From Rhodobacter sp. (GTDB lineage Bacteria > Pseudomonadota > Alphaproteobacteria > Rhodobacterales > Rhodobacteraceae): a DNA stretch of 59,618 nt. The translations under genes were made by a program, and so were the position numbers. Below the pieces are notes generated by a model. The model saw nothing but the letters and a program-made list of their open reading frames with translations. It ran no database searches and had not been told where the DNA came from. The first letter of the stretch is position 1; every line of letters begins with the position of its first letter. Below are positions 34,389-43,497 of the stretch, one piece after another. The stretch is taken from contig JAIXXB010000017.1 of NCBI GenBank assembly GCA_027490955.1, positions 1 to 59,618 on the forward strand, given 5' to 3'.

Positions 34389-35264
34389 ATGGAACATTTT
34401 CGCAATATCGATCTGTTTGTCGCAGTCGCCCGCACGGGCGGGTTTCGCACGGCGTCAAAGCTGTTGATGCTGCCAAACTCTACCGTATCGCGGCGCATCG
34501 CGCAGATGGAGCAAAGCCTTGGCATCCGCCTGTTCAACCGCACCACAAGGCGCGTGGAATTAACCGAAAGCGGGCGGCTCTATTTCACCCGCTGTCAAGC
34601 CTTGGTGGAAGAGGCCGAAGCCGCGCTGGCCGAGGTAACCCAGCAGGCGCGCAGCCCCAGCGGCGTGATCCGCGCCTCTTTACCCGTAGATTTCGCAACG
34701 CAGCGGCTGTCGAAGATCATGGCAGATTTTCAGGCGGTCTATCCTGCCGTGCGCTTTGATCTGGACCTAAGCCCAAGGCAGTCCGATCTGATTGCCGAAC
34801 CCGTAGATTTCGTCATTCGCATTGGCAGACCCGCTGAATCGGGGCTGATTCAACGCAAACTGACCGAGGTTGCGCTGGGTATTTTTGCCGCCCCCGCCTA
34901 TATGGCGCGCTGCGGCACACCGCAGATTCCAACCGATTTGGCGCAGCATCCCGTGCTGTCTGTGCTGGGCAGGGCGCTGCAGTTTACGCCCATAGGCGGA
35001 GGCCCTGCAGTGCATATCCAGCCCAGCGCCCCCGTGTCGATGAACAACATCAATTGGCTAAAGCATTTTGCCCTAAATGGGCTTGGCCGCACGGCCCTGC
35101 CGCTGGAAACCGCACAAGACGCAGTTGCATCAGGCGCGCTGGTTCCGCTTTTTCAAGGCTGGGTGCAGCCCGCCGTCGAGGTTTATGTTTTAACCCAAAC
35201 GCGACTCTTGCCCGCGCGTGTCCGCCTGTTTTTGGATTATCTGTTCCTGCATATCGCGGACTAA
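34389..35264 (+). CDS. LysR-family transcriptional regulator
   Basis: 291 aa. N-terminal HTH MEHFRNIDLFVAVARTGGFR then NSTVSRRIAQMEQSLG (residues 1-60); effector domain 90-290 with DFVIRIGRPAESGLIQRKL and a terminal RLFLDYLFLHIAD. Of the CrgA/DsdC-like LysR subgroup. Divergent from the small membrane protein; converges with soeC 13 bp beyond its stop. Confidence 0.9.
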   Translation: MEHFRNIDLFVAVARTGGFRTASKLLMLPNSTVSRRIAQMEQSLGIRLFNRTTRRVELTESGRLYFTRCQALVEEAEAALAEVTQQARSPSGVIRASLPVDFATQRLSKIMADFQAVYPAVRFDLDLSPRQSDLIAEPVDFVIRIGRPAESGLIQRKLTEVALGIFAAPAYMARCGTPQIPTDLAQHPVLSVLGRALQFTPIGGGPAVHIQPSAPVSMNNINWLKHFALNGLGRTALPLETAQDAVASGALVPLFQGWVQPAVEVYVLTQTRLLPARVRLFLDYLFLHIAD

Positions 35265-35276
35265 GCTTTGGCGCGG

Positions 35277-36164
35277 CTATCTTTGCCCGTAATACAGGCC
35301 AACCACATGTTCGGCCTGCGCAAAAAACAGCCACCGCGCGGCGAATGCGCCGATCAGGTGCAAAAGGGCGATCACCGCAAAACCCATCATTGTGGGCGGC
35401 GTCAGCGGCAGCAACAGGGCAGGCCCAATACCCGCGCCGATCAGGGCTAGGGCGCGCAGCTTTTCGACATGCTTGCGCGCGACCAGATAGATCATCTCGC
35501 GCATCAGGTAATTGGGCGAGGTATGCGGCTGTTCAAACACACGCACCGCGCCCTGAACGGGGCCAATGATACCAAGACCCGTGGCTGTGCCAAGGGTTTG
35601 GGCGCGGGCGGCAAAGGCCCCATCACCTATGCGAAAAGCTGTCAGCAATACGGCGACCAACAGTGCTGAAAACACCGCGCCCGCCCCGTTTTGCCCCGCC
35701 AAAATCGCCCCACCCGCACCCGCAAACAGCATAAACAATGCGGGTGTCGTCCAATGGTTCCACCGCGGGATGGTTTTCAATTGTGCATAGATCATCGAGG
35801 TGCAGAATATCGTCAACACCGCCAGTGCAGCGCCGATCAGGCCCAGCCCGCGCGGCCACCCAAGCTGCAGCCAATCTGACAAGGCCACAGGTGCCAAGGC
35901 CAAAAGGCAGCCGACCGAGGCAATCGCCTCTCGCGACAGCCAACTTGACCGCCACTGCGTAAAGGCGCGCAAGAACCGCTGAGGGTTGCCAAGATGGAAG
36001 GTGCTGGCCAGCAGCCCGCCCACCGCTAGGCCATAGCCAAGCCCCCACAGAAAAAAGGCCGCCCAACCGCTAGTCGCAGGCAGGCCCACCCCCAAAAAGG
36101 CCAAAAGGCCAAAGCCCATGCCAGAAAAAACCGTAAAGATGATCACAGATGGCGCGGGATGCAT
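35277..36164 (-). CDS. soeC: DmsC/SoeC-like membrane anchor subunit of a molybdoenzyme
   Basis: 295 aa, about eight transmembrane helices. Conserved stretches GGLLASTFHLGNPQRFLRAFTQW and SWLSREAI are diagnostic of the DmsC anchor family, which lacks haem and transfers electrons with the quinone pool. Starts inside the soeB stop (ATGA). Naming it SoeC rather than DmsC rests on the catalytic subunit (no Tat signal, Cys ligand). Confidence 0.75.
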   Translation of the reverse strand: MHPAPSVIIFTVFSGMGFGLLAFLGVGLPATSGWAAFFLWGLGYGLAVGGLLASTFHLGNPQRFLRAFTQWRSSWLSREAIASVGCLLALAPVALSDWLQLGWPRGLGLIGAALAVLTIFCTSMIYAQLKTIPRWNHWTTPALFMLFAGAGGAILAGQNGAGAVFSALLVAVLLTAFRIGDGAFAARAQTLGTATGLGIIGPVQGAVRVFEQPHTSPNYLMREMIYLVARKHVEKLRALALIGAGIGPALLLPLTPPTMMGFAVIALLHLIGAFAARWLFFAQAEHVVGLYYGQR

Positions 36165-36904
36165 CAGATTTTCCCCAAAACTTTATCCAACCAGCCTGCA
36201 AAACCCGTGGCCTGAATATCCAGCAGCGGGGCCAAGGGGGCAGACAGATCGGGGGCATCTTTGCGCCGTGGTGGCAGGTATTTGTTGGTAGGCCGCGTGC
36301 CCAAATCGGGCATCAAATCATAACCGCCGCGCGCCGCGCTCAGCTTGGACACCGTGCTTTCAGGATCAGCAAAATCGCCAAAATGCCGCGCGCCAGTGGG
36401 GCAGGTGCGCACGCAGGCAGGAACGCGGTCTTCTTCGGGCAGATGGTCGTTGTAGATGCGATCCACGCACAGCGTGCATTTCTTCATCACGCCCATATCT
36501 GCATCCATTTCCCGCGCGCCGTAAGGGCAGGCCCATGCGCAAAGGCCGCAACCAATACAGGAATCTTCATTGACCAAGACAATCCCATCTTCCACCCGCT
36601 TATAGCTGGCCCCCGTGGGGCAAACAGGCACGCAGGGCGCATCCTCGCAATGCAGGCAAGAACGGGGGAAGTTGACGATCACGGCTGCGCTTTGGTCAGC
36701 AGCTGTGATTTCATAAGAATGCACGCGGTTTAGAAACGCGCCCGACGGGGCCGCGCCATAGGGGTCTTGGTCGGACAAGGGCGCGCCATAGCCTTGGTCA
36801 TTCCAGCCTTTACAGGCGGTCACACAGGCTTGGCAGCCCACACATGTGTCCAAATCAATGGCAAGGCCAAGCCGCTTTTCCGTGTGGGTGGGAAGGCTGG
36901 TCAT
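36164..36904 (-). CDS. soeB: Four-cluster [4Fe-4S] electron-transfer subunit (DmsB/SoeB-like)
   Basis: 246 aa with four cysteine groups: CVGCQACVTAC (about 21), CLHCEDAPCVPVCP (about 83), CIGCGLCAWACPYG (about 116) and CTLCVDR with CVRTCP (about 143-170). These would bind four [4Fe-4S] clusters and link the catalytic and membrane subunits. ATGA overlaps with both neighbours imply a tightly coupled operon. Confidence 0.85.
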   Translation of the reverse strand: MTSLPTHTEKRLGLAIDLDTCVGCQACVTACKGWNDQGYGAPLSDQDPYGAAPSGAFLNRVHSYEITAADQSAAVIVNFPRSCLHCEDAPCVPVCPTGASYKRVEDGIVLVNEDSCIGCGLCAWACPYGAREMDADMGVMKKCTLCVDRIYNDHLPEEDRVPACVRTCPTGARHFGDFADPESTVSKLSAARGGYDLMPDLGTRPTNKYLPPRRKDAPDLSAPLAPLLDIQATGFAGWLDKVLGKI

Positions 36905-39681
36905 TGCGGTGCCTTTCGGGTTTTGCCTTGTGGCACGGCACGCGGGATGGCGGCAAAGGCGGGGCTGCTGGCCAATTGCGGCCCTGCATTTTCAATTTTC
37001 ACCCGCAAATCAAACCATGCCGCCTGCCCTGTGACAGGGTCTGAATTGCTGCGCCTGATCCCGTCGCCCATGTCAGGCAACAGTTCAGAAATCAGATGGT
37101 TCAGCAAAAAGCCAGTCGTCGATTCGGGCGCATCCTCGTCCAATGCCCATGCGCCCTTACGCTTGCCAATGGCATTCCATGTCCAAACAGTGTTTTCGTT
37201 CAGCGCCGCCATATGCGCCGCTGGCACAACAATTTCCCCTGTGGGCGAGGTGACGCGCGCAAAATCGCCGTCCTTAAACCCATGCTCGCGCCAAATCTTG
37301 GTGGGTATATACAGAAAATTGCGCCCCCGTATTTGGCGCAGCCATGCGTTTTGACTGCCCCAAGAATGATACATATCCATAGGCCGTTGCGTTAGCGCAT
37401 GAATAGTATAGCCATTTTCCTGATAGGGCGAATACCACAGGGGCAAAGGATCCATCGCGCGCTTAAGCGTTTCGCGCAGATGCTCTGGCGGTTGATGGGG
37501 GCCAATACCCTCTGCCGCGGCCTGAAAGCGGCGCATCGGTTCGGAATAGATAGAAAACAGATAGGGCTGCGGGCTTTCAAACAGCGAGGTCTGCACCGCC
37601 CAATCCTGATAGGCCATATTCCACGGCTTATAAAAGGCCCCCGCAGCAGGCACATGCGCCTGAAAGAAGCCGCCGTTTTCGATATAGCGATCCAATTGGT
37701 TTGGGTTGGCATCGCCGCGCCCTGTCTGCGCGCCGTCTGCCCCGCGCCAGCCGATCAGCGGGCCAACGCCGGGGCGACGAATGTGGTTTTGGATGTAATC
37801 GGCGTAATCCTTAAACTTGGGCGCGCCATCCTCGCGCACCATCGGCGGCAGGCCAAGCCGCGCGCCCAAATCCAGCAAAACAGATTGGAACGGGCGCACA
37901 TCGCGGTCAGGTTCTACGACCGGCCAACGGATGGAATCCCCCGCCGCATCAGGTTCGGAAATGGGGCGGTCTAGCAGGGATATGCAATCGTGCCGCTCCA
38001 TATAGGTGGTGTCGGGCAGGATCAGGTCGGCATAGGCAACCATTTCAGATGCATAGGCATCAGAATAGATGATGCGGGGAATGATATATTCCCCATCCGC
38101 ACCCTGATCGGTCAGCATCTTAATGACTTCACCCGAATTCATCGACGAATTCCACGCCATATTTGCCATATATAAAAACAGCGTGTCGATGCGGTAAGGA
38201 TCGCCTGCATGGGCATTGGGGATCAGCATATGCATCAGCCCATGGGCGGAAAACGGGGCGTCCCATGTAAAGGCTTTGTCAATGCGCGCGGGGCTGCCAT
38301 CGGGTTTCAGGGCCAATTGTTCGGGGTGGCGCACATAGCCCAAATGCGGGCCAGCAAGGGGTTTACCCGCCGCCGCCGTAAAATGCGGCGTCGGGTGCGC
38401 GTCAACGGGTTTGGGATAGGGCGGCTTTAGGCGATAACCACCAGGAGTTTCGATACTGCCCAAGATGATTTGTAGAACATGCAGCGCGCGGGCGGTTTGA
38501 AACCCATTGGAATGGGCAGAAATGCCGCGCATGGCATGGAAGGACACGGGCCGCCCGATCATTTTTTCATGGCTGTTGCCGCGAAAATCTGTCCAAGGCT
38601 GGTCAATCTCGATCGCTTCGTCAAAGGCGATACGCGCCAGATCGGCGGCAAGCTGGCGGATGCGGGCGGCGGGAATGCCGCAGCGGCCCGCCACAGCTTC
38701 GGGGGCATATTCGGGCGCAAGATAGCGCTGCGCCATGTGCTGAAACACTGTCCGATTGCCGTTATACACCGCGCCCAAATCGGGCTGCACCCCTTTGGCA
38801 TCCCATGGGGCAGGCTGGCCCGTCGTCCGATCAATCACAAAAGGTTGGCTTTCGGCGTTTTTCATGATCATGCCCGCCTCGGGGCCATCTTCAACGATCA
38901 AAAGCGGGGCATTGGTAAACTGTGCAAGATAATCCAGATCAATCTTTCCCGCCTGAAACAGGCAATGGATCAGCGACAAAATCAGCAACCCATCGGTGCC
39001 CGGCGTGATGCCCAGCCAATCATCGGCCACAGCGTTGTAGCCTGTGCGAATGGGATTAACCCCCACAACGCGCACGCCGCGCGCCTTTAACTTGCCCAGT
39101 CCAATCTTGATGGGATTGCTGTCATGGTCTTCGGCCACGCCAAACAGGATGAACAGCTTTGTCCTGTCCCAATCGGGCTGGCCAAATTCCCAAAACGCGC
39201 CGCCGATGGTATAAATGCCCCCTGCGGCCATGTTCACCGAACAAAACCCACCATGCGCGGCATAATTGGGCGTGCCAAAGGCCTGCGCCCACCAGCCTGT
39301 AAAGCTTTGCGATTGATCGCGGCCCGTGAAAAACGCCAGCTTTTCTGGGGCGGTTTCGCGCAAGGGCTTTAGCCATGACACCGCCAGCGCCAACGCCTCG
39401 TCCCAAGATATTTCTTCAAAGGCACCCGATCCGCGCGGGCCGATGCGGCGCAATGGCGCGCGCAGGCGCGACGGCGCGTTGATTTGCATGATGCCAGAGG
39501 CACCTTTGGCACACAGCACGCCTTTGTTGATGGGATGATCGCGATTGCCTTCGATATAGGCCACCTCGCCCGACTTCATATGCACATTGATGCCGCAGCG
39601 ACAGGCACACATATAGCACGTTGTTCGGCGAACCTCGTCACCGATGGGATGGCTGGGCGCAAGACGCGGTTGGGTGTTCAT
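36901..39681 (-). CDS. soeA: Molybdopterin oxidoreductase, SoeA-like sulfite dehydrogenase catalytic subunit
   Basis: 926 aa from ATG 39681, preceded by GAGGGAA; an ATG 13 codons upstream is less likely. A [4Fe-4S] binding site at residues 22-57 (C22, C25, C29, C57) and the usual DMSO-reductase-family Mo-bisMGD domains follow. The Mo ligand position reads HGGFCSVN, with Cys147, not the Ser of DMSO reductases. There is no twin-arginine signal, so the enzyme should be cytoplasmic, as SoeA is and DmsA is not. These points favour sulfite dehydrogenase; polysulfide or thiosulfate reductase-type enzymes share Cys ligation, so the substrate is inferred. Confidence 0.75.
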   Translation of the reverse strand: MNTQPRLAPSHPIGDEVRRTTCYMCACRCGINVHMKSGEVAYIEGNRDHPINKGVLCAKGASGIMQINAPSRLRAPLRRIGPRGSGAFEEISWDEALALAVSWLKPLRETAPEKLAFFTGRDQSQSFTGWWAQAFGTPNYAAHGGFCSVNMAAGGIYTIGGAFWEFGQPDWDRTKLFILFGVAEDHDSNPIKIGLGKLKARGVRVVGVNPIRTGYNAVADDWLGITPGTDGLLILSLIHCLFQAGKIDLDYLAQFTNAPLLIVEDGPEAGMIMKNAESQPFVIDRTTGQPAPWDAKGVQPDLGAVYNGNRTVFQHMAQRYLAPEYAPEAVAGRCGIPAARIRQLAADLARIAFDEAIEIDQPWTDFRGNSHEKMIGRPVSFHAMRGISAHSNGFQTARALHVLQIILGSIETPGGYRLKPPYPKPVDAHPTPHFTAAAGKPLAGPHLGYVRHPEQLALKPDGSPARIDKAFTWDAPFSAHGLMHMLIPNAHAGDPYRIDTLFLYMANMAWNSSMNSGEVIKMLTDQGADGEYIIPRIIYSDAYASEMVAYADLILPDTTYMERHDCISLLDRPISEPDAAGDSIRWPVVEPDRDVRPFQSVLLDLGARLGLPPMVREDGAPKFKDYADYIQNHIRRPGVGPLIGWRGADGAQTGRGDANPNQLDRYIENGGFFQAHVPAAGAFYKPWNMAYQDWAVQTSLFESPQPYLFSIYSEPMRRFQAAAEGIGPHQPPEHLRETLKRAMDPLPLWYSPYQENGYTIHALTQRPMDMYHSWGSQNAWLRQIRGRNFLYIPTKIWREHGFKDGDFARVTSPTGEIVVPAAHMAALNENTVWTWNAIGKRKGAWALDEDAPESTTGFLLNHLISELLPDMGDGIRRSNSDPVTGQAAWFDLRVKIENAGPQLASSPAFAAIPRAVPQGKTRKAPQ

Positions 39682-39830
39682 GTGTATTCCCTCTGACCCT
39701 ACAAGATCAGCTTGCATCATGTTTGGCGAATATAAAATTCCGCTGGCGCTATCGGTTCGGCATAGCTGATATTACAGCGGGGCCGAAAAACCACGTCGTT
39801 GGCAGCGTCTTTGGCCAAAATGGGGCCGCA

Positions 39831-40844
39831 TTACGCGCTTTCAGCGCCTTGCAAATCCCAGTTGATTTCCACCCGTTGGGGGCCAAGACCAGCATTTGCC
39901 GTATCCAAAACCTGCAAAATCAATTCGGCTGTCTGGGTGCCAATCAACCGAGGATGCGGGTTGATCGTGGTTATCGTCGGATGCGAGATGCCTGCAATTT
40001 CATAGGCGCCAAACCCAGCAATAGCGATATCTTGCGGCACGCGCACCCCGCGTCTTTGGCATTCGGTCAGCGCGCCAAAGGCTGATAGATCAGACACGCA
40101 AACCACGGCCTGCGTATCTGGCAAATCATCCAGCAACTGGCCCATCGCGCTGGCACCTTCGCGCATGGAAATGGGCGGCTTGCCTGCCCCGATCAAGCGC
40201 GTTGCATCAAGCCCGCGCGCCTGCATTGCGGCCACAAATCCGCGCCGACGATCCGCCCCCCGCGTATCGCCATCGGTATCGCCCCCAATAAAGGCAATAC
40301 GCCCCATGCCCTTGGCCACCAGATAATCGACCATTCCCGCCATGGTCGCCGCATTGGAAAACCCCACCACATGGTCAATGGGATCTTCGGGCAAATCCCA
40401 TGTCTCCACCACGGGAATACCCGCATTCAGCAGCATTTTCCGCGTGCGCTCTGTGTGCCGCCCGCCTGTGACCACGATCGCCTCTGGACGGCGGCGCAAA
40501 AGCTGTTCCACCAACACCTCTTCTTGCGCCACATCATAGCCAGAGTGGCCCAGCAAAACCTGCATCCCTGCCTGCGCCAAGCGGTCAGACAAGGCCCCCA
40601 CTGTATCGGCAAAGTTGGCGTTGTTGATGGATGGGATGGTCACTGCCACGAAATTGGTCTTTTGCGTGCGCAGATTTGCGGCTGTGGAATCAAACACATA
40701 GCCTAAATCTTCGGCAATGGCGCGAATGCGCGCGCGCGTCGCCTCTGAAACCGAGCTGTCCAGTTTGAACGCGCGGCTGACAGTCATCACAGAAACGCCC
40801 GCCGCAAGGGCGACGTCCTTCATGGTTTTGGCGCTGTGCTGCAT
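39831..40844 (-). CDS. LacI-family regulator, GntR-like (gluconate/idonate regulon)
   Basis: 337 aa from ATG 40844, with GAGG 6 nt upstream; ATG at 40865 is 7 codons further with no Shine-Dalgarno sequence. LacI HTH MKDVALAAGVSVMTVSRAFK (residues about 8-27) and a sugar-binding domain (VAVTIPSINNANFADTVGAL, VVCVSDLSAFGALTECQRRG, IAIAGFGAYEIAGISHPTIT). It resembles E. coli GntR of gluconate metabolism. It is probably the protein binding the four ATGTTATCGATAACAT palindromes nearby. Confidence 0.88.
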   Translation of the reverse strand: MQHSAKTMKDVALAAGVSVMTVSRAFKLDSSVSEATRARIRAIAEDLGYVFDSTAANLRTQKTNFVAVTIPSINNANFADTVGALSDRLAQAGMQVLLGHSGYDVAQEEVLVEQLLRRRPEAIVVTGGRHTERTRKMLLNAGIPVVETWDLPEDPIDHVVGFSNAATMAGMVDYLVAKGMGRIAFIGGDTDGDTRGADRRRGFVAAMQARGLDATRLIGAGKPPISMREGASAMGQLLDDLPDTQAVVCVSDLSAFGALTECQRRGVRVPQDIAIAGFGAYEIAGISHPTITTINPHPRLIGTQTAELILQVLDTANAGLGPQRVEINWDLQGAESA

Positions 40845-40922
40845 GATGACCTCGATTTGTGTCATCTGTTTGCCAGCTTTGATCTGCGCTGTCTATGTTT
40901 TGGTGCTTTTGGCCGCGCGGCG

Positions 40923-41258
40923 CTAGGGCAGATATTCGTCTGCTTCGGTCACATGATGGTGGATGCGCCCGTCAAAAAACTCGGCCACAATTTCGCCCGT
41001 CACCTCGCGCGATTGGGCGCGAAAGGGGCTAGACAGCGCGGCTGTCAGTTCGCTGCGGCTGGGATAGCTGATGGCCAGAATCAGCGGAAATTCGGGTGCG
41101 CCTTCGTCACGCTCGGCACCAAACATCACGCGCACAGCACAATTGCCCGGAAACTGGCGCCATAGCGGCACGAGGCGCGCCGTAACGGCGGCGCGAAAAT
41201 CGGCGGCGGATTTGCCTGCCTTCAAGCTGCCTTCAAACAAAGCAAAGCGCGTGATCAT
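40923..41258 (-). CDS. Small dimeric alpha/beta-barrel (EthD/ABM-like) protein
   Basis: 111 aa. The pattern FALFEGSLKAGKSAADFRAA, then VRVMFGAERDEGAPEFPLIL and SYPSRSELTAALSS, matches a ferredoxin-like dimeric alpha/beta barrel; such small proteins accompany catabolic genes as isomerases or unknowns. Its ATG overlaps the stop of the upstream dehydrogenase (ATGA), and it leads to the LacI gene 78 bp downstream, so it belongs to the gntK-idnO operon. Function not assignable. Confidence 0.6.
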   Translation of the reverse strand: MITRFALFEGSLKAGKSAADFRAAVTARLVPLWRQFPGNCAVRVMFGAERDEGAPEFPLILAISYPSRSELTAALSSPFRAQSREVTGEIVAEFFDGRIHHHVTEADEYLP

Positions 41259-42157
41259 GCAAAAAGTTCCTTATTGGGGCCAGTGAAGTATTCCATCAGT
41301 GCCGCCTGATCTTCGCCGCCCAAACCTGCGGCGGTCAGCATGCGGTGAATCTCGGCACACAGCGCCGTCAGCGGCATGGATGTATGGCTGCGCCGCGCCA
41401 AATCTTGCGCCGCGTTCAGGTCTTTGACCATGTTATCAATGCGCCCTGTGCGGCGGTAATCGCGGGCCACGAAACGCGGCATATATTCTTGCAAAATCGC
41501 ACTGTCGGCGCGCCCGCCGCGCAGCGCTTGCGGAATCTTTGCCGCATCCACCCCCGCATTCAGCGCAAGCTGAGTGGCCTCTGCCACGGCCATAAAGTTC
41601 AGACCGCACAGCACTTGGTTGATCAGTTTCGTGGTTTGTCCAGCGCCAACTGGCCCCATATGGGTGTAATTGCTGGACAGATCGCGCAGCAGGATATGGG
41701 CGCGCGCCACATCTTGCGCCGTCCCGCCTGCCATCAGCGTCAACTCTCCTGTTGCGGCCTTTGGCGCGCCGCCCGACAGCGGGCTATCCACCCAAGCCAG
41801 CCCCAACGCACCTGCACGCTGCGCCAAATCGCGCGTCACCTCTGGGTCGATCGAGGACATGTCGATGATCAGCGTTCCCGCCTTTGCCCCCTGTGCCGCG
41901 CCGCCTTCGCCAAAGACGGCCATTTCCACAATGCGCGCTGAGTTCAGGCTAATCACCACAAAATCAGCCGCTGCTGCTGCCAGCGCTGCAGAGGCGGCGG
42001 GCTTTGCGCCCAGCGCAACCAAGGCCGCAACCTTTTGCACATCCAGATCAAACACTGTCAGATCATGCCCCATTTGCACAATGCGCGCACCAATTGCCCC
42101 GCCCATTGCCCCCGCACCGATCAGGGCAACTTTCTGCGCCGCTTGGGTTACCGCCAT
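41255..42157 (-). CDS. 3-hydroxyisobutyrate dehydrogenase-like beta-hydroxyacid dehydrogenase
   Basis: 300 aa from ATG 42157; 101 codons of open frame upstream are a shadow of gntK. Rossmann motif ALIGAGAMGGAIGARI (about 11), substrate motif DSPLSGGAPKAATGEL (about 121) and catalytic Lys in GQTTKLINQVL (about 173). NAD(P)-dependent oxidation of a beta-hydroxy acid (threonate, glycerate or tartronate semialdehyde type). Overlaps gntK by 10 bp. Its role in idonate/gluconate use is unclear; it may serve aldonates such as L-threonate. Confidence 0.85.
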   Translation of the reverse strand: MAVTQAAQKVALIGAGAMGGAIGARIVQMGHDLTVFDLDVQKVAALVALGAKPAASAALAAAAADFVVISLNSARIVEMAVFGEGGAAQGAKAGTLIIDMSSIDPEVTRDLAQRAGALGLAWVDSPLSGGAPKAATGELTLMAGGTAQDVARAHILLRDLSSNYTHMGPVGAGQTTKLINQVLCGLNFMAVAEATQLALNAGVDAAKIPQALRGGRADSAILQEYMPRFVARDYRRTGRIDNMVKDLNAAQDLARRSHTSMPLTALCAEIHRMLTAAGLGGEDQAALMEYFTGPNKELFA

Positions 42158-42630
42158 GTCATCGCCTCCAAAAATCCCGCGACAATCTGCGCGGGGGTTT
42201 GTTCGATATCTTGCACCAAATGCACCTCCTCCGCTGATGGAGGCTCTAACGTGGCAAGTTGGCTGTCCAGCAGGCTGACAGGCATGAAATGGTCGGGCCG
42301 CAGCGCCATCCGCGCCAGCAAAGTGTCCCTCTCGCCGCGCAAAAACAAAAACACCGCATCCGCCTGCGCCCTGATCTGATCGCGGTATTTTCGCTTCAGC
42401 GCCGAGCAGGCCACGACCGTATCGCCCTGCGCCAATTCTTGCGCGACTTTGGCCAGCCAAGGTGCGCGATCCGCGTCGGTCAGCGGCTCTCCGCGCGACA
42501 TTTTGGCAATATTGGCGGGCGGGTGCAGATCGTCACCATCTACAAACCGCGCGCCAATGGCCGCCGCAATGGCCGCACCGATGCTGCTTTTGCCGCAGCC
42601 CGAAACCCCCATGACGACATAAGAGGTCAT
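42148..42630 (-). CDS. gntK: Gluconokinase
   Basis: 160 aa. P-loop VMGVSGCGKSSIG (about 6-18), DGDDLHPPANIAKMSRGEPL (about 31-50), SALKRKYRDQIR and LALRPDHFM-type region, typical of GntK. Phosphorylates D-gluconate to 6-phosphogluconate, the substrate of the Gnd-like protein of the same regulon. ATGA overlap with idnO upstream. Confidence 0.93.
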   Translation of the reverse strand: MTSYVVMGVSGCGKSSIGAAIAAAIGARFVDGDDLHPPANIAKMSRGEPLTDADRAPWLAKVAQELAQGDTVVACSALKRKYRDQIRAQADAVFLFLRGERDTLLARMALRPDHFMPVSLLDSQLATLEPPSAEEVHLVQDIEQTPAQIVAGFLEAMTWR

Positions 42631-43394
42631 AGCGAAATGGTGATCCCGCCATCAACGAAGATCACTGTTCCGTTGACAAAGCTGGACGCCTCGGATGCCA
42701 AGAAAATGCAGGCCCCCACCAATTCGCCCACATTGCCCCAACGTCCTGCGGGGGTGCGCTTGGCCAGCCATTCGCTGAAGGCAGGATCATCGATCAGCGC
42801 CTTGTTCAAGGGTGTGATGAAATATCCCGGCGCAATGGCATTGCATTGCAGCCCGTATTTTGCCCAATCCGTGGCCATGCCTTTGGTCAGATTGGTCACC
42901 GCGCCTTTTGTGGCCGTGTAAGGCGCAATGGACGGGCGGGCGAGTGCGCTTTGCACCGATGAGATATTGATGATCTTGCCTGCGCCACGTTTTATCATAT
43001 GGCGCGCAACCGCTTGGCCGACGTGAAACACCGATGCGATATTGGTTTGCAGCAGTTTTTCAAAGGCCTCGGCAGGGAAATCTTCCAGCGGCCCGCGATG
43101 CTGCATCCCCGCATTATTGACCAGAATGTCAATCGCGCCATGCGCCGCCTCGAACCCATCTACCGCGGCGCGCACAGCGTTATGATCTGTCGCATCAAAG
43201 GCCAGCGTTTGCACTGTAAAGCCTTCGGCGCGCAGATCGTTTGCTGCCGCCTCTAACTTGGCCGAATCGCGGCCATTCATCACAATAGCCGCCCCCGCCG
43301 CTGCCAAGCCGCGCGCCAAGGCCATGCCAATGCCCTGCGACGATCCTGTGACCAAGGCGCGTTTCCCTGTGAGGTTAAAAAGTTCAAGGCTCAT
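42627..43394 (-). CDS. idnO: Gluconate 5-dehydrogenase (SDR)
   Basis: 255 aa. SDR with ALVTGSSQGIGMALARGLA (cofactor), DILVNNAG (about 92), ISSVQS and YTATKGAV (Tyr-x3-Lys, about 157-161), and FVNGTVIFVDGGIT at the end. The closest named family is IdnO/Ga5DH, reducing 5-keto-D-gluconate to D-gluconate. Divergent from the 2-hydroxyacid dehydrogenase, with an operator centred between. Confidence 0.85.
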   Translation of the reverse strand: MSLELFNLTGKRALVTGSSQGIGMALARGLAAAGAAIVMNGRDSAKLEAAANDLRAEGFTVQTLAFDATDHNAVRAAVDGFEAAHGAIDILVNNAGMQHRGPLEDFPAEAFEKLLQTNIASVFHVGQAVARHMIKRGAGKIINISSVQSALARPSIAPYTATKGAVTNLTKGMATDWAKYGLQCNAIAPGYFITPLNKALIDDPAFSEWLAKRTPAGRWGNVGELVGACIFLASEASSFVNGTVIFVDGGITISL

Positions 43395-43423
43395 GCTGTT
43401 CCCTTACGTGTGAAATTTTGGGC

Positions 43424-43452
43424 TTGGCAAATGGGCCCTGCTTCAATATGTT
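43424..43452 (+). promoter_or_regulatory. Promoter of the 2-hydroxyacid dehydrogenase/idnD operon
   Basis: TTGGCA (43424-43429), 17-nt spacer, TATGTT (43447-43452). The -10 overlaps the operator 43448-43463, so the regulator would occlude RNA polymerase. Confidence 0.6.
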
Positions 43453-43463
43453 ATCGATAACAT
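43448..43463. promoter_or_regulatory. GntR-like operator 1: ATGTTATCGATAACAT
   Basis: Perfect 16-bp palindrome between idnO (minus) and the 2-hydroxyacid dehydrogenase gene (plus). It has the shape of E. coli GntR sites (ATGTTA...TAACAT). Near-identical copies occur at 45929, 48503 and 48557. Confidence 0.85.
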
Positions 43464-43497
43464 GCCAAATCATCGAACGTCAACCAGAAAGCACATC

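Noticed and set aside
36901-39681. DMSO or TMAO reductase
   Set aside because: The Mo ligand position is Cys, not Ser, and there is no twin-arginine signal.
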